From Planctomycetia bacterium (GTDB lineage: Bacteria; Planctomycetota; Planctomycetia; Pirellulales; Thermoguttaceae): a stretch of 57,766 nucleotides of DNA. A program made the translations under genes and the position numbers. A model generated the notes under the pieces. The model did not search any database and was not told the DNA's origin. It worked only from the letters and a program-made list of their open reading frames with translations. Position 1 is the first letter of the stretch, and every line of letters starts with the position of its first letter. Positions 16,016 through 24,732 of the stretch are shown one piece after another. Location: assembly GCA_030539035.1 (NCBI GenBank), contig JAUNSU010000012.1:1-57766 (forward strand), in the 5' to 3' direction.

Positions 16016-18046
16016 TCAGCGATTGTTTTCCAATCTTCTTAAAGCAAATATTGTAATATCATCCTGTCGTTTATTGTTTGTATAAAGATAAAGATGATCA
16101 ATGAGTTCCGCAATCACATCTTCCGGATCTTTTTCGGAAAAAGACCGGCAATGTTCGATCAGTTGGGCTTCGCCGAAAGTTTGTCCGTCTTTCGAGGCCG
16201 CTTCCGTAATTCCATCCGTATAAAGAAGAATGGTTTCTCCTTCATTCAGATTGATCGTTCGTGTATTGTATGTTTTATTGTCAAAAATTCCGACCAGAAG
16301 ATTTTTGTTGTCGTCCAGTTTTTTTACAATTCCTTTTGAACTAATGATCAGCGGATAGACATGTCCCCCGTTGCAGTACTGAAGTTCTCCGGTTCGCAGA
16401 TTAAAAAGCGCAAGGAATACGGTAACGAACAGCTTTTTACGATTGATCGCCTGAATGGTAGAATTGACCATTTCCAGAATCTGGCCGGGCGACGACTCGA
16501 CATTGCTCGCCATTCGGATCAGCATACGGGCCAAAGCCATCAGCATCGCGGCGGGAACTCCTTTCCCGCAGACATCGGCGATGAGAAAATACATCTGATC
16601 GTCGTTGATTTTCCAGCAGTCGTAAAAATCGCCGGCAACATAATGGACCGGGGAATAGTAAGTATACAGTTCGACGCTTTCCAGATTCAGATCCTCAATG
16701 TTGGGGATCAAAGAGAACTGGAGATCTTTCGCGGTTTCCAGCTGAGCGGCCGTCAGTTGATTTTTGGCTTCTTCCTCGACCTTCAATTTCAATGTTTTTT
16801 TCAGCATATTGATCATTACATTGAAATTTGCGGAGAGCTTCCCCATCGGATTGTTCAACAGTTCATACTGCAGGGGAACAGAGACATCGAGATTTCCGTC
16901 AGCGGCCCATTGCGCGGCGGCCGAAACAGCCATAATCGGTCTGTAAATATTGAACATGAGAACAACGACAAAGAAGGAAAGAAGCAGAAAGGTCAATCCG
17001 GACCAGAACCAGACCATAAACAGATACTGGTGAAGGACGAACATCACGCGGTCTTCCGTAAAGCATTTTACCAGAGTCCAATCCGTTCCCGACTCGATCG
17101 GCGAATAAACGAACCAGATGATTCTGTTTCCGTTTTTGGGATCGTTGGGAAAAAGATCAATCGATTTTCTGGAAAGTGTTCCGGTCTTTCCCGAAGTAAG
17201 CGAGCGAATAAACGGAAAATTCTTTTGCCGATTCTTGTTCGCGAATCGACTGTAGATATGATTCCCCATTTCTCCCTGCGCATGCCCGAAAAGCAGATCC
17301 CCGGTGCTTGAGATCAAAAAGGTTCCCGACTCCACTGTCAAAAAACGGGAAATATTGACGGCGTGCTCACTGAAAAGAATGTTCATATCAAAGTCAATGG
17401 CGACAACTCCGACGAATACGTTCTTATAAAAAAAGGGAAAGGAACAGCGGGAAATGGTAAGATCATTATCATCGTTTGTTTTAAAGGAATCGCTCCAGAT
17501 TTCAGATTTTGTTTTTTTTGTCTGAACATACCAGTTCGCGGAAATATAATCCTTCTCTTTGCTGATCTCTTCGGGAACTTCATCATTATTTTTCCACGCG
17601 TGAAATTGAAAATAATCAGAAATCTCTTCGGAATAAGCCCCCTCGGACACATTTACAGTGTATTCGGGAAATTCCCCCTTCTTGATCCTTTTCAGAAAGT
17701 CGGGTTCATAGGCGACCGTAATGGCGTGAATCGAAGGATCTGTCCAGATCAGCTCCTTGATCTGCTGGGAAACATAAACATTCATTTCCAAAAGAGAGAC
17801 CACATACCGGATCTCTTTAATGATCTTGTCGACATCATTATGGATCTCCGAAGCGGCATCAATCACGGCGGCGGTACTTGCGGCCCGGGCATTGTTAAGC
17901 CCGTTTTCTTTTTCCTTTTCCGTATAATAATAGAGCAAGATCACGTTGACGGTCAAAATGGGAATAAGGAGAACGAAGGCCATATGCATCCGTGTTTTAA
18001 AACAGGAGCTGAACCAGATGGAGAGCTTCGAATAGAATGATCTCAT
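16016..18046 (-). CDS. Membrane sensor SpoIIE/PP2C serine phosphatase (RsbU/RsbP-like)
   Basis: 676 residues. TM helix near 20-40, a large extracytoplasmic sensory region (about 41-340, Cache-like: IHAITVAYEPDF, FVGVVAIDFDMNILF), a second TM helix near 345-368, a HAMP segment (about 370-425), a coiled linker and a C-terminal PP2C domain (about 450-676). The metal-binding acids are kept: AGDFYDCW, IADVCGKGVPAAMLMA, LYTDGITEA and QDDITIF, so it should be active. It should dephosphorylate the STAS protein encoded next when its external domain senses a signal. Its ATG overlaps the stop of the PAS-GAF gene by four bases. Confidence 0.93.
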   Translation of the reverse strand: MRSFYSKLSIWFSSCFKTRMHMAFVLLIPILTVNVILLYYYTEKEKENGLNNARAASTAAVIDAASEIHNDVDKIIKEIRYVVSLLEMNVYVSQQIKELIWTDPSIHAITVAYEPDFLKRIKKGEFPEYTVNVSEGAYSEEISDYFQFHAWKNNDEVPEEISKEKDYISANWYVQTKKTKSEIWSDSFKTNDDNDLTISRCSFPFFYKNVFVGVVAIDFDMNILFSEHAVNISRFLTVESGTFLISSTGDLLFGHAQGEMGNHIYSRFANKNRQKNFPFIRSLTSGKTGTLSRKSIDLFPNDPKNGNRIIWFVYSPIESGTDWTLVKCFTEDRVMFVLHQYLFMVWFWSGLTFLLLSFFVVVLMFNIYRPIMAVSAAAQWAADGNLDVSVPLQYELLNNPMGKLSANFNVMINMLKKTLKLKVEEEAKNQLTAAQLETAKDLQFSLIPNIEDLNLESVELYTYYSPVHYVAGDFYDCWKINDDQMYFLIADVCGKGVPAAMLMALARMLIRMASNVESSPGQILEMVNSTIQAINRKKLFVTVFLALFNLRTGELQYCNGGHVYPLIISSKGIVKKLDDNKNLLVGIFDNKTYNTRTINLNEGETILLYTDGITEAASKDGQTFGEAQLIEHCRSFSEKDPEDVIAELIDHLYLYTNNKRQDDITIFALRRLENNR

Positions 18047-19149
18047 ACGCCCTCCCCCGGCAGCGTTTTAACCATACCCATTTGCTGGCGTGCGTAAATC
18101 AGTTCAAGCAGATGGGCCGCACTGTTCATCACCAGAAGACTGATGTCCGAAAACTTTTTTTGTCTTTCTTTATAATCGAATCCGATCAGGCCGAAGGTTT
18201 TGTCCTGATAAACCAGGGGAACAAAAATCACGTATCCAATATCTTCCTTTGTAAGCCATTCCATAAAGACGGAGTTCGGGTTGACTTCAGAATAATCGAT
18301 CAAAAGCGGCTTTTGATCGATGAGAAGCATTTTCGCCGCAATGGGCACCTTTTCAAGATCGATATTTTTCAAGACGGGCGGAATGGGAGATTCTCCCTTC
18401 GCGGTCCATTCGAATTTATAGCTGACGGAAGAGGGATCCGTGTCGTTAAAAACGTAAAGATAGCTGCGAAGTGCTTCCTCGCCGGATCCAAATTTGTCCA
18501 ATATATACTGATACGATTCGTTCAATTCATGATGGGAAGCGATAAAGTCGATACAGTCGTAAATAATCTGCGTTTTTGCGATCAATCGATCCTGTTTTTC
18601 AACTGTCGCGGCGAGATTCTTTTTGAGCTCCCAAATCGGGGTCAAATTTTGCACCGAGCTTAAAATATACTTTCTTCCGTCCCGCAAATTGAGAAGATGT
18701 TTTTCAGTAACGTAAAACCCTTCCTCGCCGCTTGGCGGAGCCGCTTCGTATTCCATCTCGGCCGATCCGCGCCGCAAACATTCCTGATCCAGGGTCTGAA
18801 AAAATGTTCCCAATCTTGACATGGGCTCCTGGTCGAAATTGACTTTGCCAATAATATCTTCTTTTTTGATCCCGGTTTCTTCTTCCAGCTTTTTATTCCA
18901 GAGGACAAAACGAAAATCGTTGTCCGCGTCCTTCAGAACAAGGCCGATCGGCACGTTTTCAACCATAAGATCAAAAAGCTCGGATTTATCGTCAAAATCT
19001 TTTTGGAGCGCGGCGGCTTTTTGCTCAAGATCCTGCTTTAGACAGATATGCTTTTTGTAAAGAAGAAAATATCGAACAGAACAAAACGCGGAAATAAACG
19101 CAAAAAGAATAAGAGGAATCAGGAATGAGGAAATAAGGATCATATTCAT
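18043..19149 (-). CDS. Membrane-anchored PAS-GAF sensor protein, first gene of the partner-switching operon
   Basis: About 368 residues. One N-terminal TM helix, a coiled segment, a PAS-like domain (VENVPIGLVLKDADNDFRFVLWNKKLEEETG, read in pieces) and a GAF-like C-terminal domain (LRSYLYVF..., DIGYVIFVPLVYQDKTFGLIGFDYKE). It has no kinase, cyclase or DNA-binding output, so it presumably signals by contact, most simply to the phosphatase it is coupled to by an ATGA overlap. A strong promoter lies about 70 bases upstream. A paralogue with the same layout is the next gene upstream. Start chosen at ATG 19149; an in-frame TTG lies 12 bases earlier. Confidence 0.85.
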   Translation of the reverse strand: MNMILISSFLIPLILFAFISAFCSVRYFLLYKKHICLKQDLEQKAAALQKDFDDKSELFDLMVENVPIGLVLKDADNDFRFVLWNKKLEEETGIKKEDIIGKVNFDQEPMSRLGTFFQTLDQECLRRGSAEMEYEAAPPSGEEGFYVTEKHLLNLRDGRKYILSSVQNLTPIWELKKNLAATVEKQDRLIAKTQIIYDCIDFIASHHELNESYQYILDKFGSGEEALRSYLYVFNDTDPSSVSYKFEWTAKGESPIPPVLKNIDLEKVPIAAKMLLIDQKPLLIDYSEVNPNSVFMEWLTKEDIGYVIFVPLVYQDKTFGLIGFDYKERQKKFSDISLLVMNSAAHLLELIYARQQMGMVKTLPGEGV

Positions 19150-19217
19150 GATAAAAATCAAATCTTTCTAAATGAATATCTGCAAAAAAGACCGGGTTAT
19201 TTTCACAACATGAAATC

Positions 19218-19246
19218 ATTTTAATAGGCGGAGCCGTCCTTGTCAA
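19218..19246 (-). promoter_or_regulatory. Strong sigma70-type promoter of the partner-switching operon
   Basis: On the minus strand: consensus TTGACA (19241-19246), 17-base spacer, TAAAAT (19218-19223). It lies 69 bases before the PAS-GAF start and would drive the four-gene unit separately from the second PAS-GAF gene. Confidence 0.75.
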
Positions 19247-19302
19247 CAAAGAACAGGGACGGAACGGAAAAATTTTCAGTTTTTTTCATTTTAAGGGAAC
19301 TT

Positions 19303-20415
19303 TTATCGATTTCCTTCCCGCAAGTGCATTTGTTCATGAGAATGAACAAGTTCGATCAGACGGGCCGCGCTGGATAAAACCGGCAAACTGATCTCCGGAA
19401 AGATCTTTTGACGTTCCCGGAAATCGACCCCAAGCATTCCGTAAAGAATCTCATTATAGAATAATGGAACATAAATAACCGTCCCGATCTCTTCTTCTTC
19501 GACCCATTCCTGAAAAATCGATTCCGGAAAAAGATGTTCCGTACTCAAAATGGACGCCGTCTTGCATTCCAGAAGCTGTTTTTTGGAATTCTGAAGATGA
19601 ATCAGATCGATTTTTTTCAAAAAACCGGGGATCGGCTTTGCGGATTTCGAATCCCATTCATAAGCATGTTCGAGCCTGTTCGGCGCCGGACTGTCGAATA
19701 CATAAATATAGCTTCGAAGCGCGCTTTCTCCTTCACCGAACCGCCTTAAAATATACCGGTATACGGTTTCCCGATTCGTCGTTTTCGAAAGAAATTCGAT
19801 ACAGTCGAAAAGAAGTTCCGTTTTCGCAATAAGACGATCCTGTTTCTCAACAATAGTTGAAAGCCTTTTTTTGAGATCCCATTCCGTAGTCAAGTCAAGA
19901 CACATATCCAGAATAATGGATCTTCCGTTCGGAAAACAAACCCATCTTTTATCGGTTTTATAATAAATTTCTCTTCCGGAAGCCGTTCGACAGGGACATT
20001 CCTGCTGAACACTCCCTTTTCGAATCGCTTCCTGATCCAGACGGGCAATAAAATCGTTCAGACCGATCCAAGGTTCGATTTCTTCATCTGTCTTTTCCAG
20101 CACTTCTTCTTCCGAAAGTCCGGTTTGCCGCTCCAGTTCCTTGTTCCAAAGGATGTGTTTGAAATCGTTCTCAACATCTTTCACAAGAATCGAGACTGGA
20201 ATATTGTCGAGAAGGATCTGAAAGAGTTCTTCCCTTGAACAGGGAAAATCCTTATTTTCTTCCTTCTGCGATCCTTTGTTTTCTGAGGAAGATCCCTTCC
20301 TGTTTGAAGAATCATCCGTTCTTTTAAGGACGAGATTCCGCAAACAGTCAAAATGGACAATAATTATGATAAAAACAAAAAACAAAACCGCAAAGGTAAT
20401 ATTCATCATACTCAT
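19303..20415 (-). CDS. Second membrane-anchored PAS-GAF sensor protein (paralogue)
   Basis: About 370 residues with the same plan as the neighbour: N-terminal TM helix (about 5-22), a charged linker rich in Ser, Lys and Glu, a PAS-like domain (DNIPVSILVKDVENDFKHILWN) and a GAF-like domain (LRSYIYVFDS, EIGTVIYVPLFYNEILYGMLGVDF). Strings such as EKQDRLIAKT and the LRSY-YVF and ERQKxFxxISLxVxxSAAxLxEL pattern are shared, showing tandem duplication. Like its sister it lacks an enzymatic output. It lies 153 bases upstream of the operon promoter. No Shine-Dalgarno is obvious before its ATG cluster. Start 20415, 20409 or 20406 are all possible. Confidence 0.82.
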   Translation of the reverse strand: MSMMNITFAVLFFVFIIIIVHFDCLRNLVLKRTDDSSNRKGSSSENKGSQKEENKDFPCSREELFQILLDNIPVSILVKDVENDFKHILWNKELERQTGLSEEEVLEKTDEEIEPWIGLNDFIARLDQEAIRKGSVQQECPCRTASGREIYYKTDKRWVCFPNGRSIILDMCLDLTTEWDLKKRLSTIVEKQDRLIAKTELLFDCIEFLSKTTNRETVYRYILRRFGEGESALRSYIYVFDSPAPNRLEHAYEWDSKSAKPIPGFLKKIDLIHLQNSKKQLLECKTASILSTEHLFPESIFQEWVEEEEIGTVIYVPLFYNEILYGMLGVDFRERQKIFPEISLPVLSSAARLIELVHSHEQMHLREGNR

Positions 20416-20564
20416 CAATTAAACCGTAAATTCAAAGGAAAACAATATTATGTAAAAATGCTCTTTTTTGTTTTGTGATTGGTAAAATGGGATAAAGGAA
20501 TTCGTGTTGGGAAAATCGTGCAGTAATGGGAATCATGGGAGCAACGGAAATTATGGGATTCGGA

Positions 20565-20580
20565 ATTGACCGCGGTCAAT
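20565..20580. repeat. Perfect 16-bp palindrome over the pyruvate kinase stop
   Basis: ATTGACCGCGGTCAAT is a perfect 16-base palindrome that includes the pyk stop codon. It could be an operator for the downstream PAS-GAF gene, or chance; the hairpin loop would be too tight for a terminator. Confidence 0.45.
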
Positions 20581-22114
20581 GAACTGTGTGAACATAAACA
20601 ACATTGCGTTCTTCCGCGATGGTTCCAATGCCGGCGGTCAAAACGACCCGATCATCTTTTTTAAGGTAATCGGCTTTTTTGGCAAGATCAACAAAGGCGG
20701 TCAACATTCCTTTTGGATCCGTATCAATTCCGCCGACGGGGATTACCCCCCAATACAAGCAGAGTCTTCGGAGGACTTCATCATACACACTGGTTCCGAC
20801 GGTCATTACCCGATTTCTCATTTTTGAGAAGTTCAAAGCGGTTCGGCCCGTTCGGGTCGCAACACAGATCATCGAAGCATTGATCGTTTCCGCGAGCGAT
20901 CCGGCGGCATCGCAAACCGCAATAGAGACCCGCACCGACTCCGGAAGATTCTGATCGATCATGATATGCCGGGAGGCGGACAAGCCGGGAAGATCACATT
21001 TGGGACCGTTCAAAAGCGCGTTTTCCGTTTCCCGGGCAATTCGGTTCATGGTTTGGACAACAAGGATCGGATGAGCACCGACGGCCGACTCGCCGGAGAG
21101 CATTACCGCATCGGTTCCGTCCAGAATGGCGTTGGCAACATCGGTCGCTTCGGCCCGGGTCGGCATTGATTCTTCGGTCATACTTTCCAGCATTTGCGTT
21201 GCAACAATCACAGGTTTGTTCATTCTTGTGCAAGTACTGATGATTTTCTTCTGAACGACTGCGATTTTGGCGATATCGACTTCAACTCCGAGGTCGCCCC
21301 GGGCAACCATAATCCCGTCCGCCGCTTCGATTATCGCGTCCAATTGCTCCAGAACTTCCGGTTTTTCGATCTTTGCGATGATATTGGGGAAATGGATCTT
21401 TCGATCTCCTTCGGACAGGAGATTCCACTGATCTTTTCCGATCTTTTTTTCCGCGGCGGAAGCAAGGAGAGCCCGAAGTTCATGAATATCTTCCGGCGAA
21501 CGAACGAAGCTGAGTCCCAAAAAGTCGATTCCCGCTTCAACGGCCCAGCGTGCGTTCTCAATATCTTTCGGCTGAAGGGTTTTAATACTCAAAGCAACAC
21601 CGGGCAGATTCACTCCTTGCCGGCTGCGGACCAAACCGCCCTGAATCACCTGGCAATCCGCGGAATCAGGGAATTTGCGAACGACCTGTAAAGAGACCGT
21701 TCCGTCGGCAAGAAGGATCCGATCTCCTTCGTTCAATTCATCGATCAAAACCGGATAGGTCGTTGTAAAGACATCCGGCGATTCTGTACTTGATCCGCGA
21801 ACAAAATGGACAATCGTGCCCGTAAGGCAGCGGAACTCTCCGCCGGGAATTTCACCCAGCCGGATCTTTGGGCCCGCAAGATCGGCGAGAATTCCGATCG
21901 GCTGCTGCAATTCCGCACTGATCCGACGGATCTGATCGACCAGCGGCTGCAATTTTTCCGGCCCGCTGTGCGCGAAATTAAGTCGAAAGAGATCCACTCC
22001 GGCAAGAATGAGTTCGCGCATCGTCTCTTCGGAGGAAGAGGCCGGACCGATCGTCGCAATGATTTTTGTCCGGCAAGGTTTATTTTTCGGAAAAACGGAT
22101 AAAGTCGACATCAT
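20576..22114 (-). CDS. pyk: Pyruvate kinase
   Basis: About 512 residues. Converts phosphoenolpyruvate and ADP to pyruvate and ATP. RTKIIATIGPAS at the N-terminus, FRLNFAHSG, ADLAGPKIRLG (B-domain entry), IIAKIEKPEVLEQLD, the signature DGIMVARGDLGVE and NKPVIVATQMLESM are all present, followed by the C-terminal regulatory domain (VMTVGTSVYDEVLRRLCLYWGVIPV). Start: GTG, ATG and ATG codons lie in frame; ATG 22114 has GAGA close upstream. The gap to the WD40 gene is short and carries AATCACT repeats. Confidence 0.95.
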   Translation of the reverse strand: MMSTLSVFPKNKPCRTKIIATIGPASSSEETMRELILAGVDLFRLNFAHSGPEKLQPLVDQIRRISAELQQPIGILADLAGPKIRLGEIPGGEFRCLTGTIVHFVRGSSTESPDVFTTTYPVLIDELNEGDRILLADGTVSLQVVRKFPDSADCQVIQGGLVRSRQGVNLPGVALSIKTLQPKDIENARWAVEAGIDFLGLSFVRSPEDIHELRALLASAAEKKIGKDQWNLLSEGDRKIHFPNIIAKIEKPEVLEQLDAIIEAADGIMVARGDLGVEVDIAKIAVVQKKIISTCTRMNKPVIVATQMLESMTEESMPTRAEATDVANAILDGTDAVMLSGESAVGAHPILVVQTMNRIARETENALLNGPKCDLPGLSASRHIMIDQNLPESVRVSIAVCDAAGSLAETINASMICVATRTGRTALNFSKMRNRVMTVGTSVYDEVLRRLCLYWGVIPVGGIDTDPKGMLTAFVDLAKKADYLKKDDRVVLTAGIGTIAEERNVVYVHTVH

Positions 22115-22130
22115 TATTCTCACTAATTTA

Positions 22131-22163
22131 AATCACAGATCACGGATTACTAATCACTAATCA
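22131..22163. repeat. AATCACT/CACGGAT short repeats between WD40 gene and pyk
   Basis: The stretch holds AATCACAGATCACGGATTAC followed by two tandem AATCACT units. It shares its words with the 2.0-kb inverted repeat and with a TTAATCACTAATCACT stretch at 31182-31197. It overlaps the 3' end of the WD40 gene by three bases. Looks like debris of a dispersed intergenic repeat. Confidence 0.55.
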
Positions 22164-23639
22164 CTGAACGGGTCCATTTTCTTTCGGTTTCTTTTCTTCG
22201 AGCATCGGAATGGCGGGAAGGTTCCAGATTCTTACGACACCATCCATGCAGGCGCCGATCAGGCGTTTTCCATCCATGGTTGGGATCAGATCGAGAATCG
22301 CGGTGGAAGGGCCTTCGATTCGCGCGATTTCATATCCTTTTGGCATTCCGACAGGTCTTTTAAGGGGACCGATCGTTTCCACTTTTTTCTTTTTCTTCAA
22401 GGGATCTTCCTCTTTACCGGTATCCGGACCGCCTTCCCGCATTCCGGCGAGATAATCTTCCGCGTTTCGAGCACCGCCGCGCGCACGGGTCCCCACGTTC
22501 ATCTTTTTCCCTTTACCGAGATTGGGGAGCCAAAAACGGATGGTTCCATCGTCTCCGCAGGAAACGACGAGCGGACCGAAAATAAACGCCTTTCGAACCG
22601 CGCCTTTGTGTCCTACGAACCGGCAAAGCTCATCTCCGGTTGCCGCGTCCCAAAGTCGGGCGGATTTGTCCCGGCTTGCCGTCACCACATATTGACCGTC
22701 TATGGAGAAGCAGGCGGAATAAACTTTATCGGAATGTCCGGCAAGGGCCAGCAGTTCTTCGCCGTTGATCACGTCCCAAATTCGGGCAGTAAAGTCGGCA
22801 CTCGCCGATACCAGCCGCGTTCCGTCCAGAGTAAACTCCAGACTGAAAACCGGTCCCGCATGTCCGGTGAGTTCGCCCAATCTTTTGATCGACGACGAAT
22901 TCCAGAAATAGATCTTCCCATCATTGCAGCCGCCGGCAACGATCAGGCCGTTCATCGGAACGCCGATCGCCCAAACACGGTCTTTACTGCCGGTAAACGC
23001 TTTTGTGTTTTTACCCGTCCTTGTATTCCAAAGACGAATCGTCTGATCATAGCTCGAAGTCAGCACAAATCGATTATCGGGCGAAAACTCGACATCGGTA
23101 ACCCCTTGCTTGTGATTCATCTCATCCTGATAGATCCGAATGGTCTTTTTGTCGTTCAGATTCCAAAGATGGGCGGTTTTATCGGCGCTTCCGCTTAATA
23201 CCATTTGCCCATCCAGGGAAAGGCGGAGCGAGGTAACGGCATCAAAATGCTTATCGTATTTTCCCGCGTTCCCGTCTTCGGCTTTGATTACGATCGGTTC
23301 AGGGATCTTCAATGCCTTCAAAATGGCTTCTTTCGGATCGGCGGCGGAAAGCAGGGTTGCAATGCCGAAATACTCAACCGCTTCCGGAGGAGCATCGTTC
23401 GGGTTGGCCATTACAACCGCAGTTCGATTCTTCTTTTCCAGATAAGCCTTTCGATAGATCTCAAAGATCGATTCGACCGGTTCCGGAGTTTTTTCTTCCG
23501 CGGCATCGGCTCCGGCGGCCGGTTTGGCCTTTGCCTGCGCCATAAGATTCGAATCCGATCGGGATCCGAAAAGGAACAGCGCACAAATCAAAAATACCGG
23601 AAAAATCCTTATTCCATTTAAAAAGATTAGTTTGAACAT
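22161..23639 (-). CDS. Exported or membrane-anchored WD40 beta-propeller protein
   Basis: About 492 residues. A hydrophobic N-terminal segment (IRIFPVFLICALFLFGS) acts as signal peptide or anchor. After an Ala/Glu-rich linker come at least seven WD40-type blades, each ending in WN, WD or similar: AHLWNLNDKK, IRLWNTRTGK, IYFWNSSSIK, ARIWDVINGE, ARLWDAATGD, IRFWLPNLGK and VRIWNLPAIP. A charged, Gly-rich insert (RARGGARNAEDYLAG) interrupts the last two. Likely a protein-interaction scaffold outside the cytoplasm. ATG 23639 has AAGAAAGGG upstream and is preferred to the longer frame. No enzyme domain is seen. Confidence 0.88.
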   Translation of the reverse strand: MFKLIFLNGIRIFPVFLICALFLFGSRSDSNLMAQAKAKPAAGADAAEEKTPEPVESIFEIYRKAYLEKKNRTAVVMANPNDAPPEAVEYFGIATLLSAADPKEAILKALKIPEPIVIKAEDGNAGKYDKHFDAVTSLRLSLDGQMVLSGSADKTAHLWNLNDKKTIRIYQDEMNHKQGVTDVEFSPDNRFVLTSSYDQTIRLWNTRTGKNTKAFTGSKDRVWAIGVPMNGLIVAGGCNDGKIYFWNSSSIKRLGELTGHAGPVFSLEFTLDGTRLVSASADFTARIWDVINGEELLALAGHSDKVYSACFSIDGQYVVTASRDKSARLWDAATGDELCRFVGHKGAVRKAFIFGPLVVSCGDDGTIRFWLPNLGKGKKMNVGTRARGGARNAEDYLAGMREGGPDTGKEEDPLKKKKKVETIGPLKRPVGMPKGYEIARIEGPSTAILDLIPTMDGKRLIGACMDGVVRIWNLPAIPMLEEKKPKENGPVQ

Positions 23640-23723
23640 TTTGACCCTTTCTTCCTTCGGAAGATTTTTCAATCTCAAGTTCCTTACATAAAGCATAAAC
23701 GTTTACCTGATTTTTCAGGCGAT

Positions 23724-24191
23724 TTATTTGGTGCGCATCTGTTCTTCCATCGAGTCGATATACTGTTTAAGACGCTCGTTTTCATCGTCGATATCTTTAT
23801 ATTTCAGCATGGTTTCCACTCTTTTGAGCAGTTCGACCTTATTGACCGGCTTGCTCAAATAATCATCGCACCCGGCGGAAACGGCCCTTTCGATATCTCC
23901 CAGCTCGCTCAACGCCGTAATCATCAGAACCATGATCGATTTTGTTTCCGGATTTTTTTTCAGGGATTCGCAAACTTCGAATCCGCTTAATTTCGGCATC
24001 ATTACATCGAGAAGGATCAGATCCGGTTTAAAAGCCGATACTTTGTCCAAGGTTTCCCGCCCGTCGTTCGCGAAATCAATTTCATAATTTCTCCCGGCGA
24101 GAAAGGCTTCGATCAATTCCTGATTCAGGGTATTGTCGTCGGCGATCAATATGCGATTCTTTCTTTCGGCATTATTTGATTTACTCATCAT
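23724..24191 (-). CDS. Single-domain response regulator with C-terminal coiled coil
   Basis: 155 residues. Receiver domain (about 10-130) with all key residues: acidic pair IADDNT, phospho-acceptor Asp in LILLDVMMP (about 59), Thr/Ser in MITALS and Lys in YLSKP. A short charged coiled coil (ENERLKQYIDSMEEQM) ends the protein instead of an output domain, so it probably acts by binding a partner. No histidine kinase is encoded nearby. Start at an ATGATG pair with GAGG upstream. Confidence 0.92.
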   Translation of the reverse strand: MMSKSNNAERKNRILIADDNTLNQELIEAFLAGRNYEIDFANDGRETLDKVSAFKPDLILLDVMMPKLSGFEVCESLKKNPETKSIMVLMITALSELGDIERAVSAGCDDYLSKPVNKVELLKRVETMLKYKDIDDENERLKQYIDSMEEQMRTK

Positions 24192-24272
24192 ACATCCTCA
24201 TCTGTTCTCGTAAAAAGTATCGTGCAAGAGCAGGGACCAAAGTCCCTGTTTGTTGGTCCGAACCGGAAGAGA

Positions 24273-24665
24273 TCACTCTTCGGATTTTTCCGGATCGGAA
24301 CCGGAGGACGCCTCTTCGGCATCTTCCTGCATTTTTTTGAGCTGTTCGGCGAAATGGGACTCCTGAGCTTTCATCAGGGCGCTTTCGGCAACGGAATGAT
24401 TCCCGGCCCGAATCGCAAGCGCGCTGAACGCGGTATAATAAAAGGGATCGTCCGGCTCTTTTTCGCAGGCGGTGTGCATGGTTTCCATTACCTCGTCGGC
24501 TTTTCCCATCTTTTCATAGAAAACGGCGAGGGCAAGATAAGCCAGTCCGTAATCGGGCCAAACTTTGATCAATTTTTCCAGTTCCCCGGCGGCTTCATCG
24601 GTTTTTCCCGCCTTGTGAAGCTGAATACAATCATCATACCACTGTTCTTTCGATTTGGTTTCCAT
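24273..24665 (-). CDS. Small TPR-repeat protein
   Basis: 130 residues, cytoplasmic by lack of signal. About three tetratricopeptide units: WYDDCIQLHKAGKTDEAAGELEKLIKVWPD, ...LALAVFYEKMGKADEVMETMHTACEKEPDD and YYTAFSALAIRAGNHSVAESALMKA (each read in part). The C-terminus is an acidic tail. Likely an adaptor. It lies between the DEAD-box helicase and the response regulator, same strand; the gaps of 67 and 81 bases leave operon membership open. Confidence 0.82.
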   Translation of the reverse strand: METKSKEQWYDDCIQLHKAGKTDEAAGELEKLIKVWPDYGLAYLALAVFYEKMGKADEVMETMHTACEKEPDDPFYYTAFSALAIRAGNHSVAESALMKAQESHFAEQLKKMQEDAEEASSGSDPEKSEE

Positions 24666-24732
24666 TGTCCGTTCTTTCAGGTTTATTTCAAATTGACAGT
24701 CTAAACATTTATTATCAGGAACCGGATCTCGT

